A program made the position numbers and the translations under genes. This document shows positions 1 through 8,580 of a DNA stretch of 11,506 bases, one piece after another. Within the stretch, counting starts at the first letter, position 1, and each line of letters starts with the position of its first letter. This stretch comes from Phoronis ovalis (taxonomy: Eukaryota; Phoronida; Phoronidae): the NCBI GenBank assembly GCA_028565635.1, contig JAOXYB010052568.1:1-11506 (forward strand), read 5' to 3'. Under the pieces are notes generated by a model. That model saw only the letters and a list, made by a program, of their open reading frames with translations. It was not told where the DNA came from and did no database searches.

Positions 1-1
1 T

Positions 2-70
2 AGATGGCTTTACAACTAAAGAAACTACATCATATGATGGGCATCTGTCTGCACCTGCAGACCTCTTGTT
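2..70 (+). repeat. Left copy of a 69-bp inverted repeat pair
   Basis: These bases match the reverse complement of 10627-10695 at 67 of 69 positions, with differences at 56 and 65. The copy includes a perfect 12-bp palindrome CATCATATGATG (28-39) and a hairpin GTCTGCA-CC-TGCAGAC (47-62). The window starts here, so the true left limit is unknown; base 1 already differs from the other copy. Confidence 0.9.
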
Positions 71-161
71 AAAAATGCAATCTGGAAGTATAATGTTTCA
101 ACATAGAGTTTGCATTGTTTGCAAAAATAGTGTTCCATTATGTTGTCCAAGACGTGGATAA
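3..161 (+). CDS. Possible 3' end of an unknown coding exon, open at window edge
   Basis: One frame runs from the edge without a stop for 52 codons to TAA at 159-161. It begins DGFTTKETTSYDGHLSAPAD and ends with a Cys-rich stretch (CIVCKNSVPLCCPRRG). The first 23 codons lie in the repeat; both base differences from the other copy fall at silent third positions of this frame. The pattern fits a duplicated exon, but two differences are too few to prove it. The minus strand of the repeat is also open, and the palindromes are more typical of non-coding elements. I do not recognise the product. Confidence 0.25.
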   Translation, partial: DGFTTKETTSYDGHLSAPADLLLKMQSGSIMFQHRVCIVCKNSVPLCCPRRG

Positions 162-566
162 AATGCTTTAACCAATTCGATACAAATTACATGTAATCAT
201 ATTGAAAAGTTATTAGACCTACACAGCTGCCAGTCACTGAGCAACTACAGGCCTGGAGTCAACTTAGCAAAAAAAAACATTATTCTTTTATGTAAACGAA
301 GGATACAGTATTAATATGCAAAAGCCAATGGAAAGCTGGAAACTTACAAGAAGTGACCTAAAACCATAAGAAACAAGATATAACATGGTGAAATTATACT
401 AAAATGCCAACAGTTTCTAAGAAAATAGTTTTTTCTTTTTTCCTAAAGGATTTTAATTATTAAGCTCTTACACTGGTAATATCTGCTGATAACTTGTTCC
501 AGAGCTTAATTATGTGTTACAACTAAATATCCCCCTTTTTTTGCCAATGTGAGTTTTCTGTTTCAG
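162..566. other. Non-coding stretch upstream of first visible FSIP1 exon
   Basis: This is AT-rich and has no coding exon I can support. It ends in a pyrimidine-rich tract before the acceptor at 565-566, so at least its right part is intron. I cannot tell whether all of it is one FSIP1 intron or whether it includes intergenic DNA after the short frame ending at 161. Confidence 0.5.
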
Positions 567-688
567 GAGTATGAGCTTGAACTTGAAGAGATATCAGGTT
601 CAGATTATAGTGAAGACTCATTTGATGATTACACTGATGGAACTGATAATGAATTACTGCCACACAGAGAAACTCCTCATGGAAATAG
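567..688 (+). CDS. FSIP1: FSIP1 exon 1 of those visible (acidic segment)
   Basis: The acceptor is a TTTCAG ending at 566 and the donor is AG|GTAATT after 688. It encodes residues 1-40 of the visible protein, rich in Glu, Asp and Ser (EYELELEEISGSDYSEDSF...), and ends two bases into a Ser codon. This is probably not the first coding exon, because the reading frame enters from an acceptor site and has no ATG. An ATG at 571 lies in another frame and is not the start. Confidence 0.75.
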
Positions 689-3600
689 GTAATTACATGT
701 GTCAGGGTATCATAGGGATGAAAATGATTTTCATCACAATTGACTCAAAGGACCAATATGTATATTACAAAAACAGAAGTACTGGTGTAGTAACAGAGAC
801 TAATGATAATCTTCAGAAAATATGAGACTGCATCTGAGAGGGAATCTGAGCCAATATTCTTTAAATCACTAAGCACTATGTACTTATGGATAATATGACG
901 TTATGTACATTTCATTTATAAAACTGAGATAATTTTACAATTTTAGTAACAACAGTCCACAAAATGTGATGTATAGTACAAACCCATGGGGAACCTCACA
1001 GCAATTAAAAGGGACCTCAGATGGATCGACCAAACAAAATCATGTGACATTGGCTGGTAAGTTGAAAAAAACGAAGTAATCCAACATGTTTCTTCAGCTA
1101 ATAATTTTGTTGGGCTGCTAACAACCTGGTTCCAGATGAGTGATTTGCCTAGGCTAGTAAAATATCTCATAAAAGTAATGTTGAACATGAATCATAAAAG
1201 TATGTAACTTGAGCTCTAAATGCTTGTAGCTGAAATCAGTTCAGTCTTGTTTTGATCACAGAAGTCCGACTGATATGACATTGAATCTAGTATACCTTAT
1301 AAACCCCCATTAAAGGTTTTGCTGCAGGCTACTTTTAAAAATGAACGAGAATATCTTAACTGCCACATATGTATGCATTGTTTTTTATTTATCTCTTGCA
1401 TATCTGATTTATGTTAGGATTGTCTTTTGTGTTATATTCTTGCTTGATTACTAATATTTGTACAAAGTTTTAACATATTTTTAGCTGTAGGAGGTAATGA
1501 TGGGGAAGATGAACTGAACATGGATAGTGACGAGGAAAATGATATTGTTAAACAGATTCGTGCAGAAATTACAAATCAAGTTAAACAAGAGATGAAAGAT
1601 GAGCTTGAACTTTATAAACAGTAAGCAAAATTGCTAGTTAATTATAAACTGAAGTAATAAGTTTAGTACTGTTGTTTACAAACACCTTTAGACCAAATAA
1701 CTGGTTGGATGTTTTGTCAATTATTTGTTTCATTACTGTTTCCTATACTGATTTATCCTGCAATGCAGAAAGAAACATAATAAATAATGTTCTGTGTCGT
1801 ATCTAATCAAACCTTCATGAACCAAGACTGCAAAGAAATGAAGTGTTGAAAATATTTTGAATGATTATATACAATAGTTGTCTTCATCCCCCAACCTCTT
1901 TAATATTTTTAGAAATAAAAAATAAGGTTTTTAAACTGACTTTTTCTCCCTCTGTCATTACTTGAAAAATTATGTAAAATAATAGAGTTATTAACTTAAA
2001 GTGGGCTAATAAATGTGATATTCAAACTCTACTGAGGGTGGTTTTTAACAAATTTAGAGATTCTAAACAACTGATAAACCTACCATTTAATTGTTATTGC
2101 TTTTACTGTCTCTCTTAGATTATCAAATATTTATTTTGGAACCTGCTATTCACCTTCTTTCATAATAGACTCAGTAGAAAAAATATTTTTTATCAGAGAA
2201 TTCAAAACAAAAGAACCAAAAGAAGAAGAAAACCATGATGATTTGGAAGACCTTGAGCCAAAACTAAGGGATGCCATCTTGAAGATGAGAAAATATGACA
2301 GAATATTAAGGAAAAAGGTTGTTAGGGAAAAGGAAGTCAAAAGAGATAGGATAATGCTGCAGAAAAGGTTTGATTACTGTATATTGCAAAATACAATTCA
2401 TTCTGAGTAAGGTTTAACTAGCAGCTTTCCTTTTTGGAGGCTTACAGGAAGGTTATGAATAGAAGAGGTGGGTTTATGTGGACCACCTCCATTATTTCAT
2501 GCCAAACGTTGATCATTCCAAACCTTTATTAATTTAGTAAAAAAAATAGTATGAATACTTCATAACATGCAAAAAAATGTATTATTGAAATGTAATAACC
2601 TATTGTGACATACATTTCAAATAGTGATATTCCCTCTTTGTTTATCAATAATAATAACATTGGGGATACTCAACAGCCATACAAGAAACTGCAGAAGGAA
2701 GCCTCCAGACTGTGTATTCTATTAACAGCAAATATTAACTGAATGTTCTATGTTTTAAAATACAGTAAGCTTTTGTGTGCTCTTCAAATTTACAAACATT
2801 TCAGGAATAAGTCAATTAATGCTTTTATTCTACATTATTTCAGTTAAAGTATAAGAATATTTTTCGATCACAGGTTACGTGAAGAACTTGACCAACTGAA
2901 CAGTGAGAGAAAATCTGAAGGAAAGAAAGAGTTAAAAGAAGTAAGAACAAACACGGATAAATTCCTAGCCCTTGAACCGCCACCAAAGCACAACGAAGGT
3001 AAGAAAACATCAAATATATTTAAAATATATTTAAAACAGGTTCAAACAGCTGGAATTGTAAACATTTATTTTTAAGCAATTATGAAGTTCACAGCTTTAG
3101 TCTTGATTTTTTAATTAATTAAATGTTTATTAATATTGCAAATTTTTGTTTTCATTTAATCTCTCCGAATATTTTAGTAGTTCATTCAGATGTTGATGAT
3201 GTAACTTTGGTAGAAGGTAAACAACTTTGTAGTAAGTTTTGTATCCACATTTTGAAATATTGCTGGAAGACATGAAATCTTTTTTGCATGCTTATCCCAG
3301 CTAATCACTTAATTACACTGTCAGTATAGTATACAAACTTAAATGCCTCTATTGGCCATTATTCATTCACTGCATGTTTTTATTAGACAGTTGCAAATTC
3401 CAATTACTTATCAGATTCCAAATATATGCAATATTGTTTCATCCTTTATTAATTTTAGGCTAATTTTAATACATCTGTAATGTTTTAATGATATCTTCTA
3501 CAATATTTTCGTATTCTTGTAAATAGTATTAAAAATTATTGTTTTCATCGGATTGCAATATTTATAATAAATGCCCAGAAGGGAAATGTCACAAGTGAAC

Positions 3601-6600
3601 CAGTAATTTTTTATTTTTCATTGTGTCACAACAAGCTTAACATAAACTAATTAGAGAGATACAACTGTTACAGGTCAATGGCTAATTAAAAGTGCAAAAT
3701 ATTTTTTGGTATAATATACTGGTAGAATTTTTTCCTACATGAATTCAGTCCCTATATACTTGAGTGGATCCTCACCATCTAGAGTCATTTAAAGGAATGG
3801 TAACTGAAAATATGGGATGTATAAAAAACAGTGTTGTTTTAAACAGTCATACAATCAGCTGAACTTTTTTATTTTGTCAGGTGTTTATCTGGATAGTATA
3901 CCATGTGCATCTCCAGTATTTCCTACCCAAGTGTTAGATCAGGATGTAGAGCAACGAAAGAAAGACAGAATGAAGAACGGTCAAGATGCAGGTGACCCAA
4001 GTTTTTTTATGTTCACACATTATTAGTTCCCTTGTTAACTAGCAACCAGTATGAACCATTCTCTGGACCCATAGCTTTTCTTCATGCTGTTATATCCTTG
4101 TGTGATGTTTAAGTAAGTTGTAATAGTTCAAAAGTTCATGCATTTGCATATTTCAGGATCACCATCTGAAGCGACAACTGGCACTCCAAATGACTATAAT
4201 ACTGAAGATTCAAAAAAGAAGTCAAAAAGAAAAAGAGACAAGGACATGACTGACAAGGGAAAGGATTTTTTAAAAAGAAATATAGAGGTAAAAATAAATA
4301 AATTTTGTTGTAACTGCAAAATGTAATAAATAATAAAAAATAGGCTCATCTATTGTTCTCTAAAGTAGTGAGTAAGGTGAACCAAAGTGTGTTGATACTT
4401 ATGTTTTCTCATGTTTTTTGAACACTGCATCGTTCACTTAAAATTTGCTTTCCACAGTAGGTACACAGTGAGTATTCATACATATATTTGGTTTGGGTTT
4501 ATTTGTAGCATTTGTTAATTGCAAAAGCATCTTAAAATCCAAAACTTGTTTGAACTTTTTTACAAATATTTAATCCAGCTTGCTGCAGATGCAGCCAACA
4601 TGATAGCTATGACAGATGATGAAAAGCAACGAGTAGAGACATTATTAGACGACTTAGATAGTATAGCTGACATTCCTGATGATGAAACTGATCAGGTATT
4701 ATAAATGGAAAAATATCCTTTGTTGTAAAGAAAGTTACCATCACTAATTGACCATATAAGCTCACTGATGTCAAAGTAGGAAACAATCTTGCTTTGTTGG
4801 CATATCTTGTTATTTATAATTGTATCCAATGCAGTTACAATAGCTCAAGCATACAAGCATAATTTTAATATTTAAAGTACATTTCTCATGTTTTAAATGC
4901 TGTTTTAATATCTATTTTGGCTAGTCACATTTAATTTGTCTTACTATCACTTGGCAGTTTTATGTATTTATCACTAACACTTGCTTATGCACAGTTGCAG
5001 GAGAATCCATTTCAAATTGTCGTCCATCCTGGCGAGGGTTATGTGCCAGCAGCTGACGATATGAAAGCTTTACAAGACATTGATTCAAGACTAAAAGCAC
5101 TATTGCCTCTAAGTGATTATGAGTCTATTGCTAGCACTCCCACATTGCAACCACATAAAACTGGCTATCAGGTTAGTTTGCATGGCTTGTGCCTATCAAA
5201 TTGGCTGTCATTTTATAGTTTGTATGGCACATTCTATATTGAACTGACCACCAGGTTGGTTTTCTTGGCATTTTCGAGTTAAAGTTTGCAAGACGCTAAA
5301 CCCATAAAGCTTGTCATCACATTTAAATGTTATTATATATATATAAGTATATACTTCTATTTAACTTCTACTATTAATACCAAAACTAATGCTGGTGGTA
5401 TTATTACAATTATGCCATATATTTAAAAATATCAATTACTAGACAATACTGCCTTAAAAATACCATAAATGTTTTTCTGCAACAATATGGTATAAAGACA
5501 AAATACAACAAGAGATTGTTTTGATGTCATCTTTACTCGATCTGTAAACTTTACATGGTGGATTTTATATATACATGTGTCAACTTGGATCTTGAAGAGG
5601 ACTCAGTACTACATTCTTGTCTTATTCATAATTGAGGCAATAAGAATAAGAATTGTACTAAATCCAGACCAGTCTACACAAGAGTAGGAAATTGATTGTT
5701 AAAAAATAACGTATGTTTTTCAGAGTTTGTTTTCAAGAACTGGTTTGCAGACGACTGATCATATCGACGAATATATTGATACCCTTGGTGAACGTGCATT
5801 GAAAGAGACCAGAGTAAATCTAGACTACAAACGCAGACTACACGATATAGAAGGAGAGTTAGCTACCCTGTCCAGTGCTGTGGAACAAGAGGTGAACAAC
5901 TTTGGTCTGTTATTCAGGTTCAAGGACAAATTGTCTGGCTCACTGTTGTACAATAAAATTCTGATATTTTCATACAAAAATTACACCTCTGGCATATTAG
6001 TATGTCTATATTATGCTGGTTTAAGATAACATGATAGCTGGTTAACATTTTGTCAACCTTTGTGTGATGAACTGCATTCATAGTTATTTTTGAACATACA
6101 CTTAGTTTATCAGGTTCCATGTTGTTTGGGATCTTTATTGGAAGTTGAATTTAACTTTTAGATTGAATCCCCTGTTTTGTCTGAGGAACAGTTACAAGAT
6201 TTGTTATATCAGTGTTCAAGAACAATGTCGAAAGCTACTGCTGAGACAGAGTCATTGGCTAGTACGCCACGGTAGGTTCATTTGTGGTATATTTCTTGCA
6301 GTGATAATATGTCACTTTGAAAGAACAGCACATTTTTTTAAATACTTATTGGAAAAAAAGTTTAAGACTTTTTATATCTGCATCAAATTTGAAATCTTGT
6401 TAGGTCTTATATGGGTCATGGTGATAAAAAATTGTTTAAAATGGCAAGGCTCGTACTTTCTTGCAACATCTTCATCGTTTCATAAGCTATGTCTTCAAGA
6501 AGTAGACCATTGAGTTACTCTTTTCCAACTTTATATGATAAAATGCTTTGTCTGTGTATGTTGTTACCTGTTGTACAAATACTGACAACTGTAATGCTAA

Positions 6601-7654
6601 TATTAAAGAGAATTAGTTATCAGCCAAGATATAATTGCATGCAGCTATAGATCTATTTTGATTTATTTAGGTCACCTAGAACCGCTAGAGAGCAATTGTA
6701 TCAAAACCCTCCACAACTCTCTGATGATGTGTTACAATCTTTATTGGCTGATGCAAGACAGTCATTATCCGTGGCTGATACAGAGAGCAGATTAAGTTCA
6801 TATAGATCCTCGGATAATTCTAGTAAAGCCACCACCTATGTGAATGAAGGCAAGAATATATTACTGTTAAACAAACAATTCAGATCATTTAGTTAATATG
6901 CTTATTTAATTGTGTTTTATTATTGTAATAAAGGGAACATGTACCTTTTCAGTTGTTAGGTAAATGTTAATCTACCATACACAATTCAGTTACACCCATA
7001 AGGCAGCAGAAATTATGTGTTCTCCGTTATGTCCTTATAGCTGAAACCTAAAACTGTATAGTAGTACGAGCAGATAAAATTTACTTTTAAAATAATGTTG
7101 TTTTCTGAATATGAACACTTGTCTATATTCTATTTCATAAACATTCCATTGTTACTGTACTTCTTATCCTTTGCATCATTATGTCAATCAACTTTTTTCC
7201 AGATGATGGTACAATGGTAGAATCAATCAATGAAGATAAACTTCGGGAATTGCTTCAAAATTCTCGTGCCACCTCCCGTTCAAGTCAAAGATCAACTCCT
7301 AGTATGATACATGATTCTAGTTGTAATGCACATGTAGCATTATTGAATGATTACAAACAAAATAACTTCAATGCATCAGGAAACTATTTGGCTTATAGCT
7401 CACATCAAGGTCAAAGCCAGTTGAATAACTTAACAAACCATGCACAAAGGCCACCTAGTGGTAAAAGAGCATCAGCACAGATTGTTCGAAATAGTTTATG
7501 TGAGAGTGATCAGGAAACAGGAGACAGTGCAGTGGATAGTGACCCAGATATATCCACAAGGCGAAATCCACACCCACCCAACAATGGTCGTCGATCTACA
7601 TCAGGTGGGAAGTCTAGGACATTTTCTCATTTATCAAAAAATTCGAACACATGA
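567..7654 (+). CDS. FSIP1: FSIP1 (fibrous sheath-interacting protein 1) homologue, 14 exons, 5' partial
   Basis: The joined coding exons are 567-688, 947-1056, 1485-1620, 2197-2367, 2874-2998, 3178-3216, 3881-3991, 4157-4287, 4579-4695, 4995-5171, 5724-5891, 6162-6271, 6671-6849 and 7203-7654. Together they are 2148 nt, or 715 codons plus TGA, and every junction keeps the frame. Recognition rests on blocks shared with vertebrate FSIP1: LRDAILKMRKYDRILRKK (residues 146-163), DFLKRNIE (308-315) followed by a helix ending LLDDLD (337-342), GY...ALQDIDSRLKAL (369-390), and LSEEQLQDLL (475-484). Mammalian FSIP1 (about 580 aa) is a sperm-tail protein that associates with AKAP4 of the fibrous sheath. 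Molluscs have no mammalian-type fibrous sheath, so a general flagellar or ciliary role is inferred. The protein is hydrophilic and charged, with predicted coiled-coil stretches, an acidic N-terminal part and a Ser-rich tail, and no membrane segment. No in-frame start codon lies in or just before the first exon seen, so the 5' exon(s) are missing. Confidence 0.88.
947..1056 (+). CDS. FSIP1: FSIP1 exon 2
   Basis: The acceptor TTTTAG ends at 946 and the donor G|GTAAGT follows 1056. It encodes residues 42-77, an Asn/Ser/Thr/Gln-rich low-complexity stretch. It was assigned because its phases (one base in, one base out) join the neighbours without a stop. I see no family motif in it. Confidence 0.7.
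1485..1620 (+). CDS. FSIP1: FSIP1 exon 3 (acidic, start of helical region)
   Basis: The acceptor TTTTTAG ends at 1484 and the donor CA|GTAAGC follows 1620. Residues 79-122 start with an acidic run (GDELN...SDEEND as a type) and pass into a helical, charge-alternating segment (DIVKQIRAEITNQVKQEMKD). In vertebrate FSIP1 a comparable acidic region precedes the conserved DAI.KM..DKIL helix. Confidence 0.82.
2197..2367 (+). CDS. FSIP1: FSIP1 exon 4 (core conserved helix)
   Basis: The acceptor TATCAG ends at 2196 and the donor AAAAG|GTTTGA follows 2367. Residues 124-179 hold the most diagnostic FSIP1 block, LRDAILKMRKYDRILRKK followed by REKEVKRDR. Vertebrate FSIP1 has the matching pattern L.DAI.KM...D.IL.KK..REKE.K. 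The segment is strongly basic and predicted to be a long helix. Confidence 0.9.
2874..2998 (+). CDS. FSIP1: FSIP1 exon 5
   Basis: The acceptor GATCACAG ends at 2873 and the donor G|GTAAGA follows 2998. Residues 181-221 continue the coiled coil (LREELDQLNSERK) and reach NTDKFLAL, which matches the NTKKFLSL-type block after the core helix in vertebrate FSIP1. Confidence 0.87.
3178..3216 (+). CDS. FSIP1: FSIP1 exon 6, 39-nt small exon
   Basis: The acceptor TATTTTAG ends at 3177 and the donor GAAG|GTAAAC follows 3216. It encodes only 12 whole codons (VHSDVDDVTLVE) plus split codons at both ends. Its length is a multiple of three and its phases match exons 5 and 7. Skipping it would leave G|GT, so both forms stay in frame. 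Small acidic exon; support comes from splice signals and phase, not homology. Confidence 0.65.
3881..3991 (+). CDS. FSIP1: FSIP1 exon 7
   Basis: The acceptor TTTGTCAG ends at 3880 and the donor GCAG|GTGACC follows 3991. Residues 236-271 include VFPTQVLDQDVEQRKKDR. This resembles the 'VFHTQIPPEEYE' region of vertebrate FSIP1, which lies between the core helix and the DF.KRNIE block. Confidence 0.82.
4157..4287 (+). CDS. FSIP1: FSIP1 exon 8 (KRNIE block)
   Basis: The acceptor ATTTCAG ends at 4156 and the donor GAG|GTAAAA follows 4287 (phase 0). A Ser/Thr-rich start is followed by a very basic run (KKKSKRKRDKD), which could serve as a nuclear or microtubule-binding patch, and then by GKDFLKRNIE, a conserved FSIP1 block that continues directly into exon 9. 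Confidence 0.87.
4579..4695 (+). CDS. FSIP1: FSIP1 exon 9
   Basis: The acceptor TAATCCAG ends at 4578 and the donor CAG|GTATTA follows 4695; both ends are phase 0. Residues 316-354 read LAADAANMIAMTDDEKQRV then ETLLDDLD. The vertebrate protein has LAKES......DREKKRL.ELLKDLD at this place, so exon borders and motif order agree. Confidence 0.88.
4995..5171 (+). CDS. FSIP1: FSIP1 exon 10
   Basis: The acceptor ATGCACAG ends at 4994 and the donor CAG|GTTAGT follows 5171 (phase 0). Residues 355-413 include GYVPAADDMKALQDIDSRL, aligning with the GY.....Q.QLAEID.KL block of vertebrate FSIP1. Near its end is ESIASTP (397-403), a motif seen again as ESLASTP on exon 12. Confidence 0.87.
5724..5891 (+). 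CDS. FSIP1: FSIP1 exon 11
   Basis: The acceptor TTTTTCAG ends at 5723 and the donor GAG|GTGAAC follows 5891 (phase 0). Residues 414-469 contain YKRRLHDIEGELATLSSAVE, matching the LHNRLREIDEKL helix of vertebrate FSIP1. Confidence 0.86.
6162..6271 (+). CDS. FSIP1: FSIP1 exon 12 (first LL-helix repeat)
   Basis: The acceptor AACTTTTAG ends at 6161 and the donor CG|GTAGGT follows 6271. Residues 470-505 include LSEEQLQDLLYQC, nearly the same as LSEEQLKCLLDEC in vertebrate FSIP1. It ends with ESLASTPR. Confidence 0.88.
6671..6849 (+). CDS. FSIP1: FSIP1 exon 13 (second LL-helix repeat, GC donor)
   Basis: The acceptor ATTTATTTAG ends at 6670. The donor is GAAG|GCAAGA after 6849, a GC donor in the usual strong context. 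Residues 507-565 include PPQLSDDVLQSLLADARQS, comparable to the second helix (PQLS...I..LLNES) in vertebrate FSIP1, then a Ser-rich tail. The frame only works with the GC donor. Confidence 0.83.
6850..7202 (+). other. FSIP1: GC-AG intron of FSIP1
   Basis: The intron starts GCAAGA after AAG and ends TTTTTCCAG. A GT alternative at 6840 (TAT|GTGAAT) would put exon 14 in a frame with an early stop. The GC donor joins G to AT as Asp and keeps the frame open for 150 codons. The other twelve introns visible in the gene are GT-AG. Confidence 0.8.
7203..7654 (+). CDS. FSIP1: FSIP1 terminal coding exon (third LL-helix repeat, Ser-rich tail)
   Basis: The acceptor TTTTTCCAG ends at 7202. The first two bases complete a Asp codon begun at 6849. 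Residues 567-715 hold a third helix motif, INEDKLRELLQNSR (574-587), then a long disordered Ser/Asn/Gln/Arg-rich tail with an acidic island (DQETGDSAVDSDPDIS) and the final HLSKNSNT before TGA at 7652-7654. The tail extends beyond any similarity I recognise with vertebrate FSIP1 and is the main reason the protein is longer. Confidence 0.85.
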
Positions 7655-8230
7655 TTGCTAAAATGCCTTCCTATTTGGCAATTCCTTCTTCCACATTAAT
7701 GTCCACTATAGCAACAGTGACAAGTTTCTTGAAATATCTTAAAACATTATTTTAACTACTAATCAAAATATAAAAACTGTATTTTTTGTACGTAATAAGA
7801 TTTAAACAACTTTGAAACAAAAGTAAGTGGAAACTTAGGTTCAGAAGTTTTGACATTATCATGACCTCTTTATCTGTAATGATGAATGTTGGTCAATTAT
7901 TGTACCATACACTCTTTTTTAAAAGCCAATGGTTTTGATAGCATAGTTTTGTTGCATATTGCAAATATCTCATTATCTAAATTATTATGCAAGTATTGAG
8001 TGACTTTTATACTACTATGCAGATTTGCTGATCCTTAAATCTTAGTGACATTTCTTGTTCTTAGTAATGAATTTGTTGGTAAAATTATTTGACAGAATAA
8101 ACTGTACCTCATTATTGTAAAATGCTAAAATAAATCGAAACATATATCTAAATGTAAATCAAGTACAAGTCATCTTCTTTTTATGCTGAGTATAATTAGT
8201 ATTCAAGCCTTGATACAACTTCGAATAAAT
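7655..8230 (+). other. FSIP1: FSIP1 3' untranslated region and polyadenylation signals
   Basis: The region is AT-rich and non-coding. AATAAA occurs at 8096-8101, 8129-8134 and 8224-8229 in transcript orientation. The first two are close together and are the likeliest poly(A) signals for FSIP1, giving a 3' UTR of about 450-500 nt. No other gene is seen here. Confidence 0.55.
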
Positions 8231-8580
8231 TGTGCTATTTTTCATGAATATTCTGATTTCTAGTCAAGAGAAACATATCAATGGCCAGGGGTAAATAACA
8301 TGTTTCACTATGATGTAATCTAGAGGGAGTCGTTTTATAAAATCACACATGTCAAGGTTTAAGCCAATGATAGGTCTTGGTCCCCGCACTCCAGCATGAT
8401 ATGAGACCGCATGATCATTACGAAATTCGCAGAAAAAGGTGGGGTTATTTTGAAAAAAGTCGCTGTCCTCGAAACTTGAAAAGAGTAGATTTAGAAAAGG
8501 ACTCCTTGAAAATCAAAAATAGGGTCATTGTTGGAGTGCGGTGATCAGGTGATAATTGTTCATAATCAGTGAGTGTAACA
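8231..8580 (-). other. 3' untranslated region of the fibrinogen-like gene / convergent gap
   Basis: No canonical AATAAA is seen on the minus strand in this stretch; the nearest variant is TATAAA at 8339-8334, so the transcript end is uncertain. The block 8384-8541 is less AT-rich than its surroundings and is bounded by an inverted 10-mer. No coding exon is supported on either strand. Confidence 0.45.
8384..8541. repeat. 158-bp block with inverted 10-bp ends (possible MITE)
   Basis: CCGCACTCCA at 8384-8393 is repeated inverted as TGGAGTGCGG at 8532-8541. The inside is less AT-rich than the flanks. No clear target-site duplication is visible, so a small inverted-repeat transposon is only a possibility; a 3' UTR hairpin with a long loop is another. 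Confidence 0.35.

Noticed and set aside
571-825. 84-codon + strand frame starting with ATG at 571
   Set aside because: It is out of frame with the FSIP1 exon, runs through the donor at 689-690, and has no recognisable motif.
943-1188. 81-codon - strand frame
   Set aside because: It lies antisense over FSIP1 exon 2 and its intron, with random composition.
2146-2340. 64-codon - strand frame rich in Ser and Phe
   Set aside because: It is the antisense shadow of the Lys/Glu-rich FSIP1 exon 4.
2435-2707. Inverted 9-mer TGGAGGCTT / AAGCCTCCA in FSIP1 intron 4
   Set aside because: The pairing does not extend beyond nine bases and no target duplication is seen.
5331-5358. AT-rich run with the palindrome AAGTATATACTT in FSIP1 intron 10
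   Set aside because: Simple AT sequence of this kind is expected in such an AT-rich intron.
6145-6513. 122-codon + strand frame
   Set aside because: It overlaps exon 12 in another frame and runs into intron; the true frame has the conserved LSEEQL motif.
6839-7203. GT donor at 6840 for FSIP1 exon 13
   Set aside because: Joining TAT|ATG gives a stop within a few codons of exon 14.
7440-7661. 73-codon + strand frame inside the last FSIP1 exon
   Set aside because: It is a +1 shadow of the Ser-rich tail.
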